A DNA stretch of 64,000 bases from Conchocele bisecta. Its lineage: Eukaryota; Mollusca; Bivalvia; Lucinida; Thyasiridae. Both the position numbers and the translations under genes were made by a program. The notes beneath the pieces were generated by a model, which made no database searches, was not told where the DNA came from, and saw nothing but the letters and a program-made list of their open reading frames with translations. Position 1 is the stretch's first letter, and every line of letters begins with the position of its first letter. This document shows positions 1 to 10,884 of this stretch, in pieces. The DNA is taken from the NCBI GenBank assembly GCA_029237695.1, contig CM055265.1, forward strand, positions 46,561,056-46,625,055. The letters run 5' to 3'.

Positions 1-540
1 TAAGCCGGGATTTGTCGGAGATCGAGACCCAATTCATATAAACACGTTTGTCGTGTCACTTTAGACTGGTTCCCGGTCGCTAGGAATAACGCTAGGCTGC
101 GCATCCGACAGGGTACCAGTCTAGTGTGGACTACGTGACTGACGTCAGCAACTGTGTATTGATCTTTGATATGGCCTTGTACCCAGCCGTACGAAATTTA
201 CACTTGACACGCGCGGTGTGTTTGAAGTCTTAGTATTGTCACTGTAGACGAATCGGCATCGTGTAAACACAGTTTGCCAGCTAATGATGGAGTTTTATGA
301 CTTGCGCGGAATTGCATTATGCCTATTGAAATACACGACATGGAATACATATCGGGGGAAATACCGTTAATGGAGTTCTGCAATATTGTTCATGGAAAAT
401 GTTTAATGTCGCCAAAATTACTAAAAATGACACTGACCATATCGGGCAAGGTAAATGTTTTCAAAAGAATGCGAATGTAATTGATGACTAATTGGTTACG
501 ACCAGTTGCAATTCAGATGGCCGACAAAAACATGACATGG
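1..540. repeat. Diverged dispersed repeat, partner at 52829-53310
   Basis: Opens TAAGCCGGGATTTG and shares many blocks in the same order with 52829-53310: GACTGGTTCCCGG, CAGGGTACCAGT, TTTGATATGGC, TTGACACGCG, ATCGTGTAAACACA, TGATGGAGTTTTAT, GGAATTGCATTATGC and GGTAAATGTTTTCAAAAGA. The partner is inside a larger TIR element, so this is probably a fragment of the same element cut by the window edge. No gene is seen. Confidence 0.65.
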
Positions 541-1120
541 TCGCTGTTCACATACAAAAATGCCGTGTGGGAATGAAAATAGCTGGTCGCTGGTCGCAGT
601 TCGTGGGTGGTCGTTATTCCAAGGTCTTATAAAGAACAAAATTGGACGGGGGGTTTTTAACTGGCTCTTGTGGACAGGTGGTCGCTATTCCCAGGTGGTC
701 GTTAACACAGGTTTGACTATATGTGTTTCCAAGAATAAATTGTGTCCAAATATTTAGGGTTATTACGGTACTCCAAATTGTAATCATGTTGAACTAATAA
801 CGTAAAATACTCGTGGATGAAAGAAAGTTGTCGATGTTTGTTTGGGGTTCTATAATGGTCCATGCAGCCGGATTTGTCCGAAATCTTCATGAATCGTTAG
901 TGTTCCGTTTGTCACTGGTGTTATGTCTACAGTGATGTTTACGTTAACATTATTATTTATTAAATTTCATCTTATAAAATTACATATGTTGAAATGTATA
1001 TTATCTACCAAAATAATATGTCTGGTGATGAATAGTTCACAAATCAATGCTGTTGTATTTTCGTAATCACTTTACATTATTATTGTTTAACTGAAATGAA
1101 CAGGTGTAATATTGGATTCG
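541..1120. other. Intergenic, no gene seen
   Basis: AT-rich. 575-720 repeats short GGTGGTCGTTATTCC-like blocks. A block with AGTTCACAAATCAATG at ~1028 recurs diverged at ~1266. Nothing else can be supported. Confidence 0.4.
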
Positions 1121-1394
1121 ACTCTGTTAACCCGGCCTAAAATGACATTAGCTGTTGACAGGCCGTTAAACACTATTCAATTAATAAATGAATTGCTGCA
1201 ATTTCTTCTAAAAATTATGTTGAAATAAATATATTATCTAGCAAAATGACATTTATGTTGATGGATAGTTCACAAATCAATGTTGCTGTGTTCATAAATT
1301 ATGTTGCTAATCATGCATGGACAGATGTGTTTGTAGTAAATGTTCACTCTTACCTATAAATGTGATTCACCATGACATTTTCAGGACATGATTG

Positions 1395-2110
1395 TGGGGT
1401 ATGGGGAGATTCATGGGCAACGTTGTGGCGGATGGTTGGGAGCATATGATGGGTAATTTAACAATCGGGATTCATCCTTTACGGAATCCCGAACGGAGAC
1501 CTGTAGCCGATTTCACCAACATTGCAAAGTATACTTTTCTAGCAAAGTATACTTTGAGGGAGCAATCATTTATTTTTCCCGAAATGCATTATGTCGTATA
1601 GAACTAACCACTGCAGATATTTGATGATTAAAAGTATGCAGAATTATTATACTGAATTTGTTACATTATCACAGCCAAAATGGCTGTGATAATGTAATAA
1701 TTCTGTATAATAAAAATTTAGAAAATTATCCTAAAATTGAAAATTTCTCCCTCAAAGTATACTTTGCTAGAAAAGCATACTTTGCAATGTTGATGAAATA
1801 GGCTACTGGTTTGACCCTCAGTACGTCTTTGGCTTTCTTGTATGTGAGAGTTGAATCTCGTTCTGGTTATACCCCTAATAACAGTAATCCTAGCGATATT
1901 ACTTTTAGGGGAAGGGGCAACGTGACTGGTGTGATATGGACCTGCCACCAGGTGGGCTTTTTCTAATTTCAGGGCTGAATATATTTATTTTCGATGTAAA
2001 TATTCCGTTCTGATTTTGGGATTTTCCCCCCCAATGCAGCAAGTTATATGCGGAATCTAACCCGTTGGCCGGCCTTAAATGACCTTAGCCGTTAGACACC
2101 AATAAATCAA
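1395..2110 (-). mobile_element. SINE-A copy split by an M1 MITE
   Basis: Reverse-orientation copy of the ~400-bp SINE seen cleanly at 35895-36294. It has the tail GGGATTCATCC / GGAATCCCGA, the middle block TTTCAGGGCTGAATATAT, and the head GACCTTAGCCGTTAGACACC. M1 (1503-1806) is inserted at the junction GAC-CTG-GTT, with CTG on both sides. A separate SINE head fragment lies at 1128-1183. Confidence 0.8.
1503..1806 (+). mobile_element. M1 MITE copy (CWG target duplication)
   Basis: M1 is a ~300-bp palindromic MITE. Terminal inverted repeats run TAGCC(G/T)ATTTCA.CAACATTGC followed by paired GCAAAGTATACTTT blocks. The centre is a near-perfect palindrome around ACATTATCACAGCC / GGCTGTGATAATGT. 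This copy is flanked by CTG on both sides. No coding capacity. Three-base CWG duplications fit the PIF/Harbinger superfamily (inference). Confidence 0.88.
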
Positions 2111-2231
2111 ATCATGGGCAACGTTTATGCAATATCTTTCGAGTGACGAGTTGGTTTCTAAAGGTGCAATATTGGCAGTATCTGAAGCAATGATAAACCT
2201 CGTCAACCAGACCTGCCAAAACCCAATATTT

Positions 2232-2298
2232 ACCAACACTGTAAATCCAGACGAGACGGCTCATCATGAGCCGTCTCATCTGGATTTACAGTGTTGGC
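2232..2298. repeat. Near-perfect hairpin
   Basis: CCAACACTGTAAATCCAGA pairs with the block ending TGGATTTACAGTGTTGG across a short TCATCATGA centre. Related in sequence to the M2 MITE interior (GTAGATCCAGAT). Confidence 0.8.
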
Positions 2299-2299
2299 T

Positions 2300-3079
2300 G
2301 AGGGATCTACAGCATTTGTCAATACATTGAATTTCTTTTAAATAAATGTCCCTTTCTCAATAATGGATTGGACGAAAATATAGTCCATTTCAGATAGCTG
2401 TTGATGACGAGTTTATGATAATGTAATATTGTGGCTTCAAGCTGACCTATTCTGTTGACCTTATAAATGATTGTGGTTTTAATGCTGTTATGCACATGCT
2501 TTTGCGGTGTTCCTGTCAAACAGTATACATGTATTTACTTTCTGTTTTCAATATTAATATTTCTTCAACACAAATCTATATTTGGGGTTCTGAAGAATAT
2601 GACGTTCATGTGTTTGTATTATATTGCTAATCTGAAAAACATTAGTGTACAACATAGGTTACATACGGGATCGAACCCGTTGGCCCGGCCTGAAATGTGC
2701 AAACATTGTAGATCCAGATGAGCCAGTCGGCTTGTAACAAGCCGTCTCGAACAGGATCTGCAGCGTTCGTCAGTATTTTTCAGATAGTTTAAAAAAAAAT
2801 ACCCCATGTTTGATTAATGGAAAGTCGATCTTCTGTGGCTTCACAATCGGAAATATGACGGGTTTATTTTTTCTCAATTGAGGCATAAAAAAAAAAAAAA
2901 ATTCTTTGGCTTACATCATTAATATTGCATACATCATCTTTATTGAATTGCTGAAAATTGCTATAATCCATTGTAATGTATTCAGTGACTTTAGTATTAT
3001 CATGTTAATTATTTTATTTTGAATGTGTTGCAAATTTTCACCATTTTGGCGAAAATCTGGCTTATTTTTCACAACATCA
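2300..3079. other. Intergenic, SINE fragment only
   Basis: Contains a SINE-A fragment with B box (GGGATCGAACCCGTTGG, ~2668) and an M2-like fragment at ~2705-2775. Otherwise AT-rich with A- and T-runs. No gene seen. Confidence 0.45.
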
Positions 3080-3367
3080 GTAGCCGATTTCATCAACATT
3101 GCAAAGTATACTTTTGAGGAAGTAATCATTTATTTTTCCTGAAATGCATTATTTCAAATAGAACTAACAAATGCATGTGTCTCATGATTAAAAGTATGCA
3201 GAATTATTATACTGAATTTATTACATTATCACAGCCATAATGGCTGTGATAATGTAATAAATTCAGTATAATAAAAATTAATAAATTGATCCTAAAATTG
3301 AAAATTTCTCCCTCAAAGTATACTTTGCTACTAAAGTATACTTTGCAATGTTGGTGAAATAGGCTAC
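3080..3367 (+). mobile_element. M1 MITE copy
   Basis: CAG on both sides (CAG-TAGCC ... GGCTA-CAG). Full central palindrome with ACATTATCACAGCC. The first paired GTATAC block is shortened. Confidence 0.88.
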
Positions 3368-3518
3368 AGAAGTCCCAGGCCCCTTCACAATTTCGGTTTT
3401 ACAAAGGCGGTCATGATCAATGTCAGATATTTAGGGGTGAAAAGGTCCAGTGAAACATCACAATCTGAATCTTCCCATTATCGGGATTCATCCTTACTGG
3501 AATCCCGACCAGAGACCT

Positions 3519-3823
3519 GTAGCCGATTTCACCAACATTGCAAAGTATACTTAGCTAGCAAAGTATACTTTGAGGGAGAACTTTTCAATTTTAGGATAAA
3601 TTTATTATTTTTTATTATACTGAATTTATTACATTATCACAGCCATTTTGGCTGTGATAATGTAATACATTCAGTATAATAATTCTGTATAATTTTAATC
3701 ATCAAATATATGCAGTTGTAAGTTCTATATGAAATAATTCATTTTGGGAAAAATCAATGATTCCTCCCGCAAAGTATACTTTGATAGGTAAGTATACTTT
3801 GCAATTTTAATGAAATCGGCTAC
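3519..3823 (-). mobile_element. M1 MITE copy, opposite orientation
   Basis: CTG on both sides. The internal arms are in the reverse order to the copy at 1503 (AATTTTAGGATAAATTT comes first), although the flanking SINE has the same orientation in both. Confidence 0.88.
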
Positions 3824-4125
3824 TGGTTTGCCCCTCATGTACGTCTTTGGCTTTCTTGTATACGTGTGTTGAATCTTATATGAGTAATATGTTTGTTAGT
3901 AATCCTATTACTTTTAGGGGAAGGGGCAAAGTAGCTTTGGTGTGGTATGGACCTGTCACCAGATCAGGTTATTCTAATTTCAGGGCTGAATATATATTTA
4001 TCTCCATATAAATATTCAGTTCTGATTTTGGGATTTTCCCGGCAATGCAGCAGATTAAATGCGGGATCGAACCCGTTGGCCGGGCCTTAAATGACCGTTA
4101 GCATGATGCTAGGCAGGGCCCGGTT

Positions 4126-4193
4126 GCTCAAAGCTTCTGTTAGCTTAACAGACTGTTAAATCATTAGCAATGTTTGAGCAACCGGGCTCTGTT
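4126..4193. mobile_element. Small hairpin MITE (GAGCAACCGGGC ends)
   Basis: Ends CCCGGTTGCTCAAAG and TTTGAGCAACCGGG. A longer relative is at 6325-6430 with CTAAGCTTCTGTTAGCTTAAC in common (first 20 bases shared). Confidence 0.7.
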
Positions 4194-4279
4194 AAACACC
4201 ATTAAACATAAACCAAACTGAATCCTCCCATTGTGTCCAGTTTGAGGTTCCATTGTACCACCTCTTTCTGAACCTTTTG

Positions 4280-4350
4280 AACGTGGCTTCAAGGTGACCA
4301 TTGACCTTGACCGCAACGGTCAAGGTCACTGGTCACCTTGAAGCCACGTT
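4280..4350. repeat. Perfect hairpin with paired nuclear-receptor half-sites
   Basis: AACGTGGCTTCAAGGTGACC pairs with GGTCACCTTGAAGCCACGTT, and the inner TTGACCTTGACCG pairs with CGGTCAAGGTCA. Each arm holds a TGACCTTGA or TCAAGGTCA motif. Confidence 0.85.
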
Positions 4351-4678
4351 TCCCACGTTACCATGCTTTTATTCCTTGTGTATTTCACAGGTTATGGAAT
4401 GTATTTAGCATTATATTTCCAGTTGAAATGTTTTTATTTATTGCCTATAAATAAAATCCTTAATGATTTGACGAGTTTATTTTCAGTGTGTTCCCAGCTG
4501 TAGCCGCTGCTGACTTTTTGGTACAAGTGAAAGGCAGACTTTGATGTCCAAAAACCACGATAACGTTATACTTGTTATAGTTTTTATTTATAACATAAAA
4601 TACAAATCAACAAGTCGCACAATTCCTTGCCAGGTACAGAACTGTTTGGTATGCGATTTTGAGACGATGCACCGGTGT

Positions 4679-4756
4679 AAACCGAATTTTCTGTCTGTAA
4701 CGCAGATTGACTTACCGTAGTTGCCCTGCGTTACAGACAGAAACTTCGGGTTAGCA
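4679..4756. repeat. Hairpin
   Basis: TTTCTGTCTGTAACGCAG pairs with CTGCGTTACAGACAGAAA across ~25 bases. Outer AACCGAA/TTCGGGTT also nearly pair. Probably a MITE core. Confidence 0.75.
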
Positions 4757-5025
4757 CAGTTAATGCCAATAGACCGGTACCTGTCCTGAAATGGACAGGT
4801 ACTCGCCACAAACTGATAAAACCAGGCCACATTTGATACTAGTGTAGATCCCGACCGCTAATGATGTACAGTAAAACCTCTCTAAACCAGATACACTGGG
4901 AGGTCCCCAGTGTGTTCGGTTTATAGAGCGGTTCCACTGTAAATCGGGCATATGACTTCTGATATATATTTGCATAATTTTCAATCATAGACCTACATCA
5001 ACATCGGCCAAGAAATCAACATCAG

Positions 5026-5124
5026 ATCACATATCGATGGTCTAGTAACATAAGATCGTAACTGCTATGCTTTAGCTTTAGCATAGCAGTTACGATCTTA
5101 TGTTACTAGACCATCGATATGTTG
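5026..5124. repeat. Long perfect palindrome
   Basis: About 44-base arms with no mismatch seen (outer ACATATCGATGGTCTAGTAA, inner GTAACTGCTATGCT) around an 8-base loop. Arms this clean imply recent formation or gene conversion. Confidence 0.85.
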
Positions 5125-5531
5125 TCTTGGTATTCAGTGAGGTTCCCAAACTGCATTAGACTGCATGGATACACGGGCTGGTCTTGGTCAACATAACATT
5201 GGATACAAAATGATAAGCTCAGTTTTATCAAACTGATGTATATAAATACATGCGAGACATTTCAATAACGCATGGTATTCTATTATAAATTATGAAGCCC
5301 TAGATGAACTGATTTTTTTATTATTATTTTTTTACTATTTTCTTCATGATAACGGATTTTGACACCAATGGAGTTTTTGCCCAGAAATGAGAAGTACCAT
5401 ATGCATTATATGAAAAAGCGGATGACAATTTTCATTTCTCGGCTTCTAAGGGTTAATAGTAACGAAGCGTCTATAGCCAGAATTTCGAGCCCCTGAGGCA
5501 TTGTCAGTGAAAATAGTACAGCACACATTTG

Positions 5532-6188
5532 TGGCTGTGACTGGAGAAATGAGCTTGTGGCTTTTGCGACCAATGTAGATCCGGATCAAATAGCACAATC
5601 CTGTTCTAATGATCTATATTATAGGAATGAATGGCATTTTTGTGGAATTTATCGGGGTATAAACTTGGAAAAGTCGCGGGAATACTGGACGAAGCGATAA
5701 AAAATTACAATTTTCGAAAAAAAAAAAAAATATATTATTTTTTTCGAAAATTGTAATTTTGTTAAGGCCTTGTCCAGTATTCCCGCGACTTTTCCAAGTT
5801 TATATCCCCGATAAATTCCACAAAAAGGCCATTCATTCCTTATAATTCCAGCATTTGAAATAAATTCATCAAGAAAATGTGTTTATTTTCCGTTTTCTTA
5901 AGAACTATTTTAACTGCGCCTCACGGTTACGGAAAGTAGTTCGGCGTGGGAGTTTACTGGGATATAAATTTTGGACAGAGACTTGCTTCGGGCCAATCAA
6001 ATGTTAGGGATTTGTGTAAATATTTTTGTGCTGGGATTACTGCTTGTTGGAGCATGACGGGCGTTTCATTAATCAAATGGCGAACTGGCGGAACAATGCA
6101 GATCCTGATCATACTACAGATACACAGGCTGATCTGTATCTACACTGGTCGCAAAAACCATAAGCCCCATTTCTCCAGTCAAAGCCAC
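5532..6188 (+). mobile_element. M2 MITE split by an M3 element
   Basis: M2 ends are TGGCTGTGACTGGAGAAAT and CATTTCTCCAGTC..AGCCA, with GATCCAGATCAGCCTGTG-like interior blocks. Here the left part (5532-5620) and right part (6045-6188) flank an M3 copy. Confidence 0.75.
5626..6045 (+). mobile_element. M3 element, hairpin-headed repeat
   Basis: A head hairpin of ~75-base arms (GGAATGAATGGCATTTTTG ... CGCGGGAATACTGGACGA, then the complement) is followed by ~240 bases containing TTTATTTCCG, GGTTACGGAAAGTAGTTCGG and GGCCAATCAAATGTTAGG. Other copies: 7718-8075 (reverse) and 35337-35660. Confidence 0.8.
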
Positions 6189-6324
6189 ATTTCAGAAGGA
6201 CGTCCAGATGTTATCATGACCACTATGGTTGGCTCTCGGAAAGCAGGCTTGATAAAATGGTCCAACTTCATTTGCGACCAGTGTAGTTCTGTATTAGCCA
6301 TTATGCTTCTACATGTATAAGCCA

Positions 6325-6430
6325 GGGTCCAGTTACTCTAAGCTTCTGTTAGCTTAACAGACTTAAATCCTTAGCATTGCTAAGGATTTAACAGTGTTGA
6401 GCTAACCGAGGTTTTGAGCAACCGGGCCCA
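6325..6430. mobile_element. Small hairpin MITE (GAGCAACCGGGC ends)
   Basis: Relative of 4126-4193 with an added inner hairpin TAAATCCTTAGCA / TGCTAAGGATTTA. Right end GAGCAACCGGGCCC. Confidence 0.65.
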
Positions 6431-6545
6431 GGTAGATAATTATTTGATTGATCAGGAGATGTACTGATCAAATCTTCAATTAGCCCTGGAGGTATCGGTC
6501 AATTTTCACCCTTACATTAACTTTGACTTTCAGGTCAGTTTTCAA

Positions 6546-6718
6546 GAGAATGCCATTAACTGTTGCACTCCTGAATTAAATTTTGTCGTCTGTTTATTTT
6601 TCTTTGACAGCACATTAGAATCAAAGTACTGTCAAGCCATGTTTTTATTGAGAAAGAAGGCAAACTATAAAGCAACAGCAGATGACAATGTTCGTGTGTA
6701 GCAGTCCGAGTGTTAATT
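6546..6718. mobile_element. M4 hairpin MITE (degenerate)
   Basis: Shares M4 marks: TTGTCGTCTG near the left end, TTTTTATTGAGAAA in the middle, and AACAGCAGATGACAA near the right. Terminal AACCCTT/AAGGGTT repeats are decayed. Confidence 0.6.
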
Positions 6719-6916
6719 GGAAAGGGATATTTTCTAATAATGCGGGAAACATCCACAAGTAATGCAGATCCTGAAAAGACTGCTCTAACTGGATCTACAC
6801 TGTCTGCTCTGTCATTTTGAAAAGGTTAATTTGTAAATTTGTAAATTACACGTCCATATGACCATAAAGATACCCATATCAGAAAACTTGTGTTTTACCT
6901 GTATTTGTCAGACTGA

Positions 6917-7387
6917 GTGAGTGAGTGAGTGAATAGGATTTAACGTCCGCTTTTCTGACATAGAGGTACAAGCCTCAGGGAGTCTACACGCAGACGGGTC
7001 AACGGGGTCGTGTCCCGTATCCACCTGTCCGAGGGGGGTAAATCCCAACTTCAGAACTCAATATTTACAATCAAAATATATATTCAGTCCTGAAATTAGA
7101 ACAACCTGATCTGGTGCCAGGCCCTCGCCACACCAGCATCATTTATCCCATCCCCTAAAAGTAATAGGATTATCGCTAATCTTACTTTTATATATGGGGC
7201 ATAGCCCGACTCAACTCTCACATACAAGAAAGCCAAAAATGTACACGAGGGCCAAATCCGGTATAGTGGGTTCCGGAAAGTATGAACCCAATCGTTAAGC
7301 CAGTTTAGTCGCCTTTTACGACAAGCAATGGCTACTGCAGCACTATTCTCAGGATCAGTTGATCCCGCCCCGGTGCATGCACGGGGC
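6917..7387 (+). mobile_element. SINE-B copy with 12-bp target duplication
   Basis: Starts GTGAGTGAGTGAATAGG and ends GCACGGGGC. Flanked by TTGTCAGACTGA at 6905-6916 and 7388-7399. The interior (ATATTCAGTCCTGAAATTAG, CCTGATCTGGTGCCAGG) is homologous to SINE-A. Near-identical to the copy at 25270-25739, so recently active. The reverse-strand open frame across it is not a gene. Confidence 0.9.
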
Positions 7388-7717
7388 TTGTCAGACTGAA
7401 GGCTCATCACATGTACACACAATGGTTGGTAGTTTGAGCTTCAACACATGTTATGTCTTTGGTAAGGCACGTTTTTATTTCACTTGATCACCAACGTTGA
7501 TATATATACAATGAAACCTCGCCGGCTGTCCGGTTTAGCGAGGTTTCACTGTAAATCAGGCATTTGATTATTCATAATTGTGAGCTATCCGATCATGAAC
7601 AGGCATTATCACACGAGATAAATGACCGAGAAACCCATCAAAATTATTATCACAAATGTCTTTTCCGTTTTAGAGAGGTTCCACTGTTTATCGGCTACAT
7701 ATTGGAAACATATATAG

Positions 7718-8075
7718 ATACATAATTCCAGCACAAAAATATTTACACAATTCCCTAACATTTGATTGGCCCATAGCAAGTCTGTCCAAAATTGATATCC
7801 CAGTAAACTCCCACGCCGAACTACTTTCCGTAACCGTCAGGCGCAGTTAAAATAATTCTTAAGAAAACGGAAAATAAACACATTTTCTTGATGCATTTAT
7901 TTCAAATGCTGGAATTATAAGGAATGAATGGCCTTTTTTGTGGAATTTATCGGGGATATAAACTTGGAAAAGTCGCGGGAATACTGGACGAGGCCTTCCG
8001 GCCTTCGTCCAGTATTCCCGCGACTTTTCCAAGTTTATACCCCGATAAATTCCACAAAAATGCCATTCATTCCTA
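7718..8075 (-). mobile_element. M3 element, reverse copy
   Basis: Near-complete reverse complement of 5626-6045, with head hairpin GGAATACTGGACGAGGCC / GGCCTTCGTCCAGTATTCC. Together the two copies make an inverted pair ~1.7 kb apart. Confidence 0.82.
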
Positions 8076-8628
8076 TAAACAATATAATCAAGCACATGAT
8101 TCAGCTGATAAAATGTATACATAACATCGGTAAGAACATGAAAACACCTGCCTGCACAGTTTCCCCCTGTGGCAGATTGAAGAAAGTCTGGCAAACTTCT
8201 TAAACCAGACACACGGACGAGCGTATACAGCCCGAACACTCCGAATGTGAAAACAATACATGAACCAAGCTGCAACATCATAAACAATGACAGACAAGTA
8301 TAACAATTAATCTTGATTATTAAAGTACAAATAAATATAAAAATCAACAAGAACATTGTAGCCATTTATGTACTGGTTAACAGAATAGCGCTTACATGAA
8401 TATAAAGATACAAACGCGGTGAAAAAAACAACTTGATAATAAATTACGTAAATTGACGGAATCATATGGTTGCATTTTTTGCATTAATATAAAAAGATTA
8501 TGCTGCATTCTATGTTTTCAAAAAGTCATACCGGTAGCTCTGACTGCATTGTGCGTTCTGTTAATTTATAAAATGTGGCAGTGACTGGAGAAATGGGGCT
8601 GATGGGATTTATGAGCTGCGTAGCTCCT

Positions 8629-8919
8629 GTAGACTATTTCACCAGCATTGCAAAGTATACTTTTCTAGCAAAGTATACTTTGAGGGAGTAATCATTTATT
8701 TTTCCGGAAATGCATTATTTCATATAGAACTAACCACTGCATATATTTGATGATTAAAAGTATGCAGAATTATTATACTGAATTTATTACATTATCACAG
8801 CCAAAATGGCTGTGATAATGTAATAAATTCAGTATAATAAAAATTAATAAATTTATCCTAAAATTGAAAATTTCTCCCTCAAAGTATACTTTGCTAGAGA
8901 TGTTGGTGAAATAGGCTAC
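8629..8919 (+). mobile_element. M1 MITE copy, right arm shortened
   Basis: Central palindrome intact. One of the two right GTATACTTTG blocks is deleted. Left flank CTG, right flank CTA. Inserted next to an M2 fragment (8575-8625). Confidence 0.85.
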
Positions 8920-9478
8920 TAGTCATATAGCACACTCCTGTAGCCTGATATTGAGCTACGAGGTGCAGTCATAAAGTTCTCGGACTTTGCTTATATCTAA
9001 AGAACTATTTGGTCAAATCGGTTGTGCGTCATTAGAAAGCTGGTTCATTTGTGTAAACAGTAACATAGCAGTTACATGAAGTAAATCACAGGATTTCGTA
9101 CACTACTCATTTATTCGCAGGCATCTACGTCAGCACGGAGCAGTAATGATTTAATAGCAATGTTTCATATTGGCTTTCAAAGCACTGTCCGCAAGCCAAA
9201 TAAACCTTTTCATCGCACATGCGCCATTTAGTTAAATATATTTTTATTGTACTGTAACTGGTTTCACTGTATGTAAGTATTTTCATCCAATGTTCTAATT
9301 AATGTCGATGGAGTGCCACTTACATAGTTACTGTACTTAGTGCATGTTTGGTTACCTGTTGTTTTCGTATATTATAATGTCATTTAACAGTTGATGCTAT
9401 CTGCCATGGATTAGAACCCTATACAAATTTCAGCATGCATATACAATAGACATGTGACAATGTTTTGCTGCGGTATCA

Positions 9479-9783
9479 GTAGCCTATTTCACTAACATTG
9501 CAAAGTATACTTTTCCAGCAATGTATACTTTGAGGGAGAAATTTTCAATTTTAGGATAAATTTATTAATTTTTATTATACTGAATTTATTACATTATCAC
9601 AGCCATTTTGGCTGTGATAATGTAATAAATTCAGTATAATAATTCTGCATACTTTTAATCATCAGATATATGCAGTCGTTAGTTCTATATGAAGTAATGC
9701 ATTTCAGGAACAATAAATGATTACTCCCTCAAAGTATACTTTGCTAGAAAAGTATACTTTGCAATCTTGGTGAAATTGGCTAC
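9479..9783 (-). mobile_element. M1 MITE copy
   Basis: CAG on both sides (TAT-CAG-TAGCC ... GGCTA-CAG-AATGC). Nested in the TA-flanked TIR element. Confidence 0.9.
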
Positions 9784-9957
9784 AGAATGCACAAATCTCA
9801 GTTGAAGTCACTATGGAACCAAACACAGAAATAACCGCGTGGAACGTTGCTCTGTCCATTGACGTGACGTCACAATTGTTTACTTAAAATTACATGCACT
9901 ACCTGCATCCATGTTACATAATATGTTTGTTTTCAAACGAACAAAGTGGAAACTCAC

Positions 9958-10612
9958 TGCAGGGCCATTGCATAGTTCATGCATTCCTTTGGAGGAAATA
10001 ACAATACAGCTAGAGGCATGGACCATATACTCTGCAGTTCATGCATTCCTTTGGAGGAAATAACAATACAGCTAGAGGCATGGGGACCATATACTCTGGC
10101 AGTGCATGATACTTGGAGGAAATAACATACAGCTAGAGCATGGACCATACTTCTGCAGTGCATGCATTCCTTTGGAGGAAATACATAGCTAGAGCATGGA
10201 CCATATATCTGCAGTCATGCATCTTTGGAGGAAATAATACAGCTAGAGGCATGGACCATATACTCTGCAGTGCATGCATTCCTTTGGAGGAAATAACAAT
10301 ACAGCTAGAGGCATGGACCATATACTCTGCAGTGCATGCATTCCTTTGGAGGAAATAACAATACAGCTAGAGGCATGGACCATATACTCTGCAGTGTCAT
10401 GGGCATTTCGCTTTAGGACGACATAACGGAATACAGCTAGAGTCATGGACCATATATCTGCAGTTCATCATTCTTTGGAGGAAATAACGATACAGCTAGA
10501 GTCAGGACCATATATTCAGTTCAAAAATAGCATTTAAACTTTGAGGAAATAATCAATATGCAGTAGATGGAGGAAATAACAATACAGCTAGAGGCATGTA
10601 CCATATGCAGAG
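9958..10612. repeat. 62-bp tandem array
   Basis: About ten units built on GCATTCCTTTGGAGGAAATA and GCTAGAGGCATGGACCATAT, period ~62 with indels; the outer units are degraded. Ends in a short inverted piece (ATATGCAGAGTATATGG). Reverse-strand open frames here are repeat translations. Confidence 0.88.
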
Positions 10613-10884
10613 TATATGGTCTAGCTGTATTGTCTGCACAACTATGAAACTCAAAACACAGGTACATGTATTTCATGAAATGTTGGATTTTTCAACTGCT
10701 CCGTAGTGACGTTATTTTGTTGCTATAGTTACGCATTGTGTGTGAATGGATTGTCGCAAAGTACGTTCTTATCTTCAAATCAATTCAATTTGACCAAATG
10801 TAAATGTCATATAAAAATGAAAAATATGGCAGGTATATTAAGAGTTTTATGAAGAAAGTCCGAGAACTTTATGACTGCCCCTCG

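Larger units (their letters stand above)
3475..4205 (-). mobile_element. SINE-A copy split by M1 and by a small hairpin element
   Basis: Same layout as 1395-2110. M1 occupies 3519-3823 at the same GAC-CTG-GTT junction. A second insert with ends GGGCCCGGTTGCTCAAAG / TTTGAGCAACCGGGCTC sits in the SINE head at 4126-4193. The B-box-like GGATCGAACCCGTTGG is at ~4062. Confidence 0.8.
8959..10884. mobile_element. 1.9-kb TIR element, TA-flanked, mariner-like ends
   Basis: Ends CGAGGTGCAGTCATAAAG and the reverse complement of CTTTATGACTGCCCCTCG, ~30 bases each, differing by one base in the first part. TA sits on both sides (8957-8958, 10885-10886). No transposase is visible; the interior holds an M1 insertion (9479-9783) and a 62-bp tandem array. 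TA duplication fits Tc1/mariner; non-autonomous. Confidence 0.78.

Noticed and set aside
7096..7422. 108-codon open frame, repeated at 25448-25741
   Set aside because: Reverse translation of two SINE-B copies flanked by target duplications.
7859..8365. 168-codon minus-strand open frame
   Set aside because: Crosses the M3 head hairpin and changes from repeat to unique sequence without any feature; the same peptide (GIYRG, NLEKSREYW) arises from other M3 copies.
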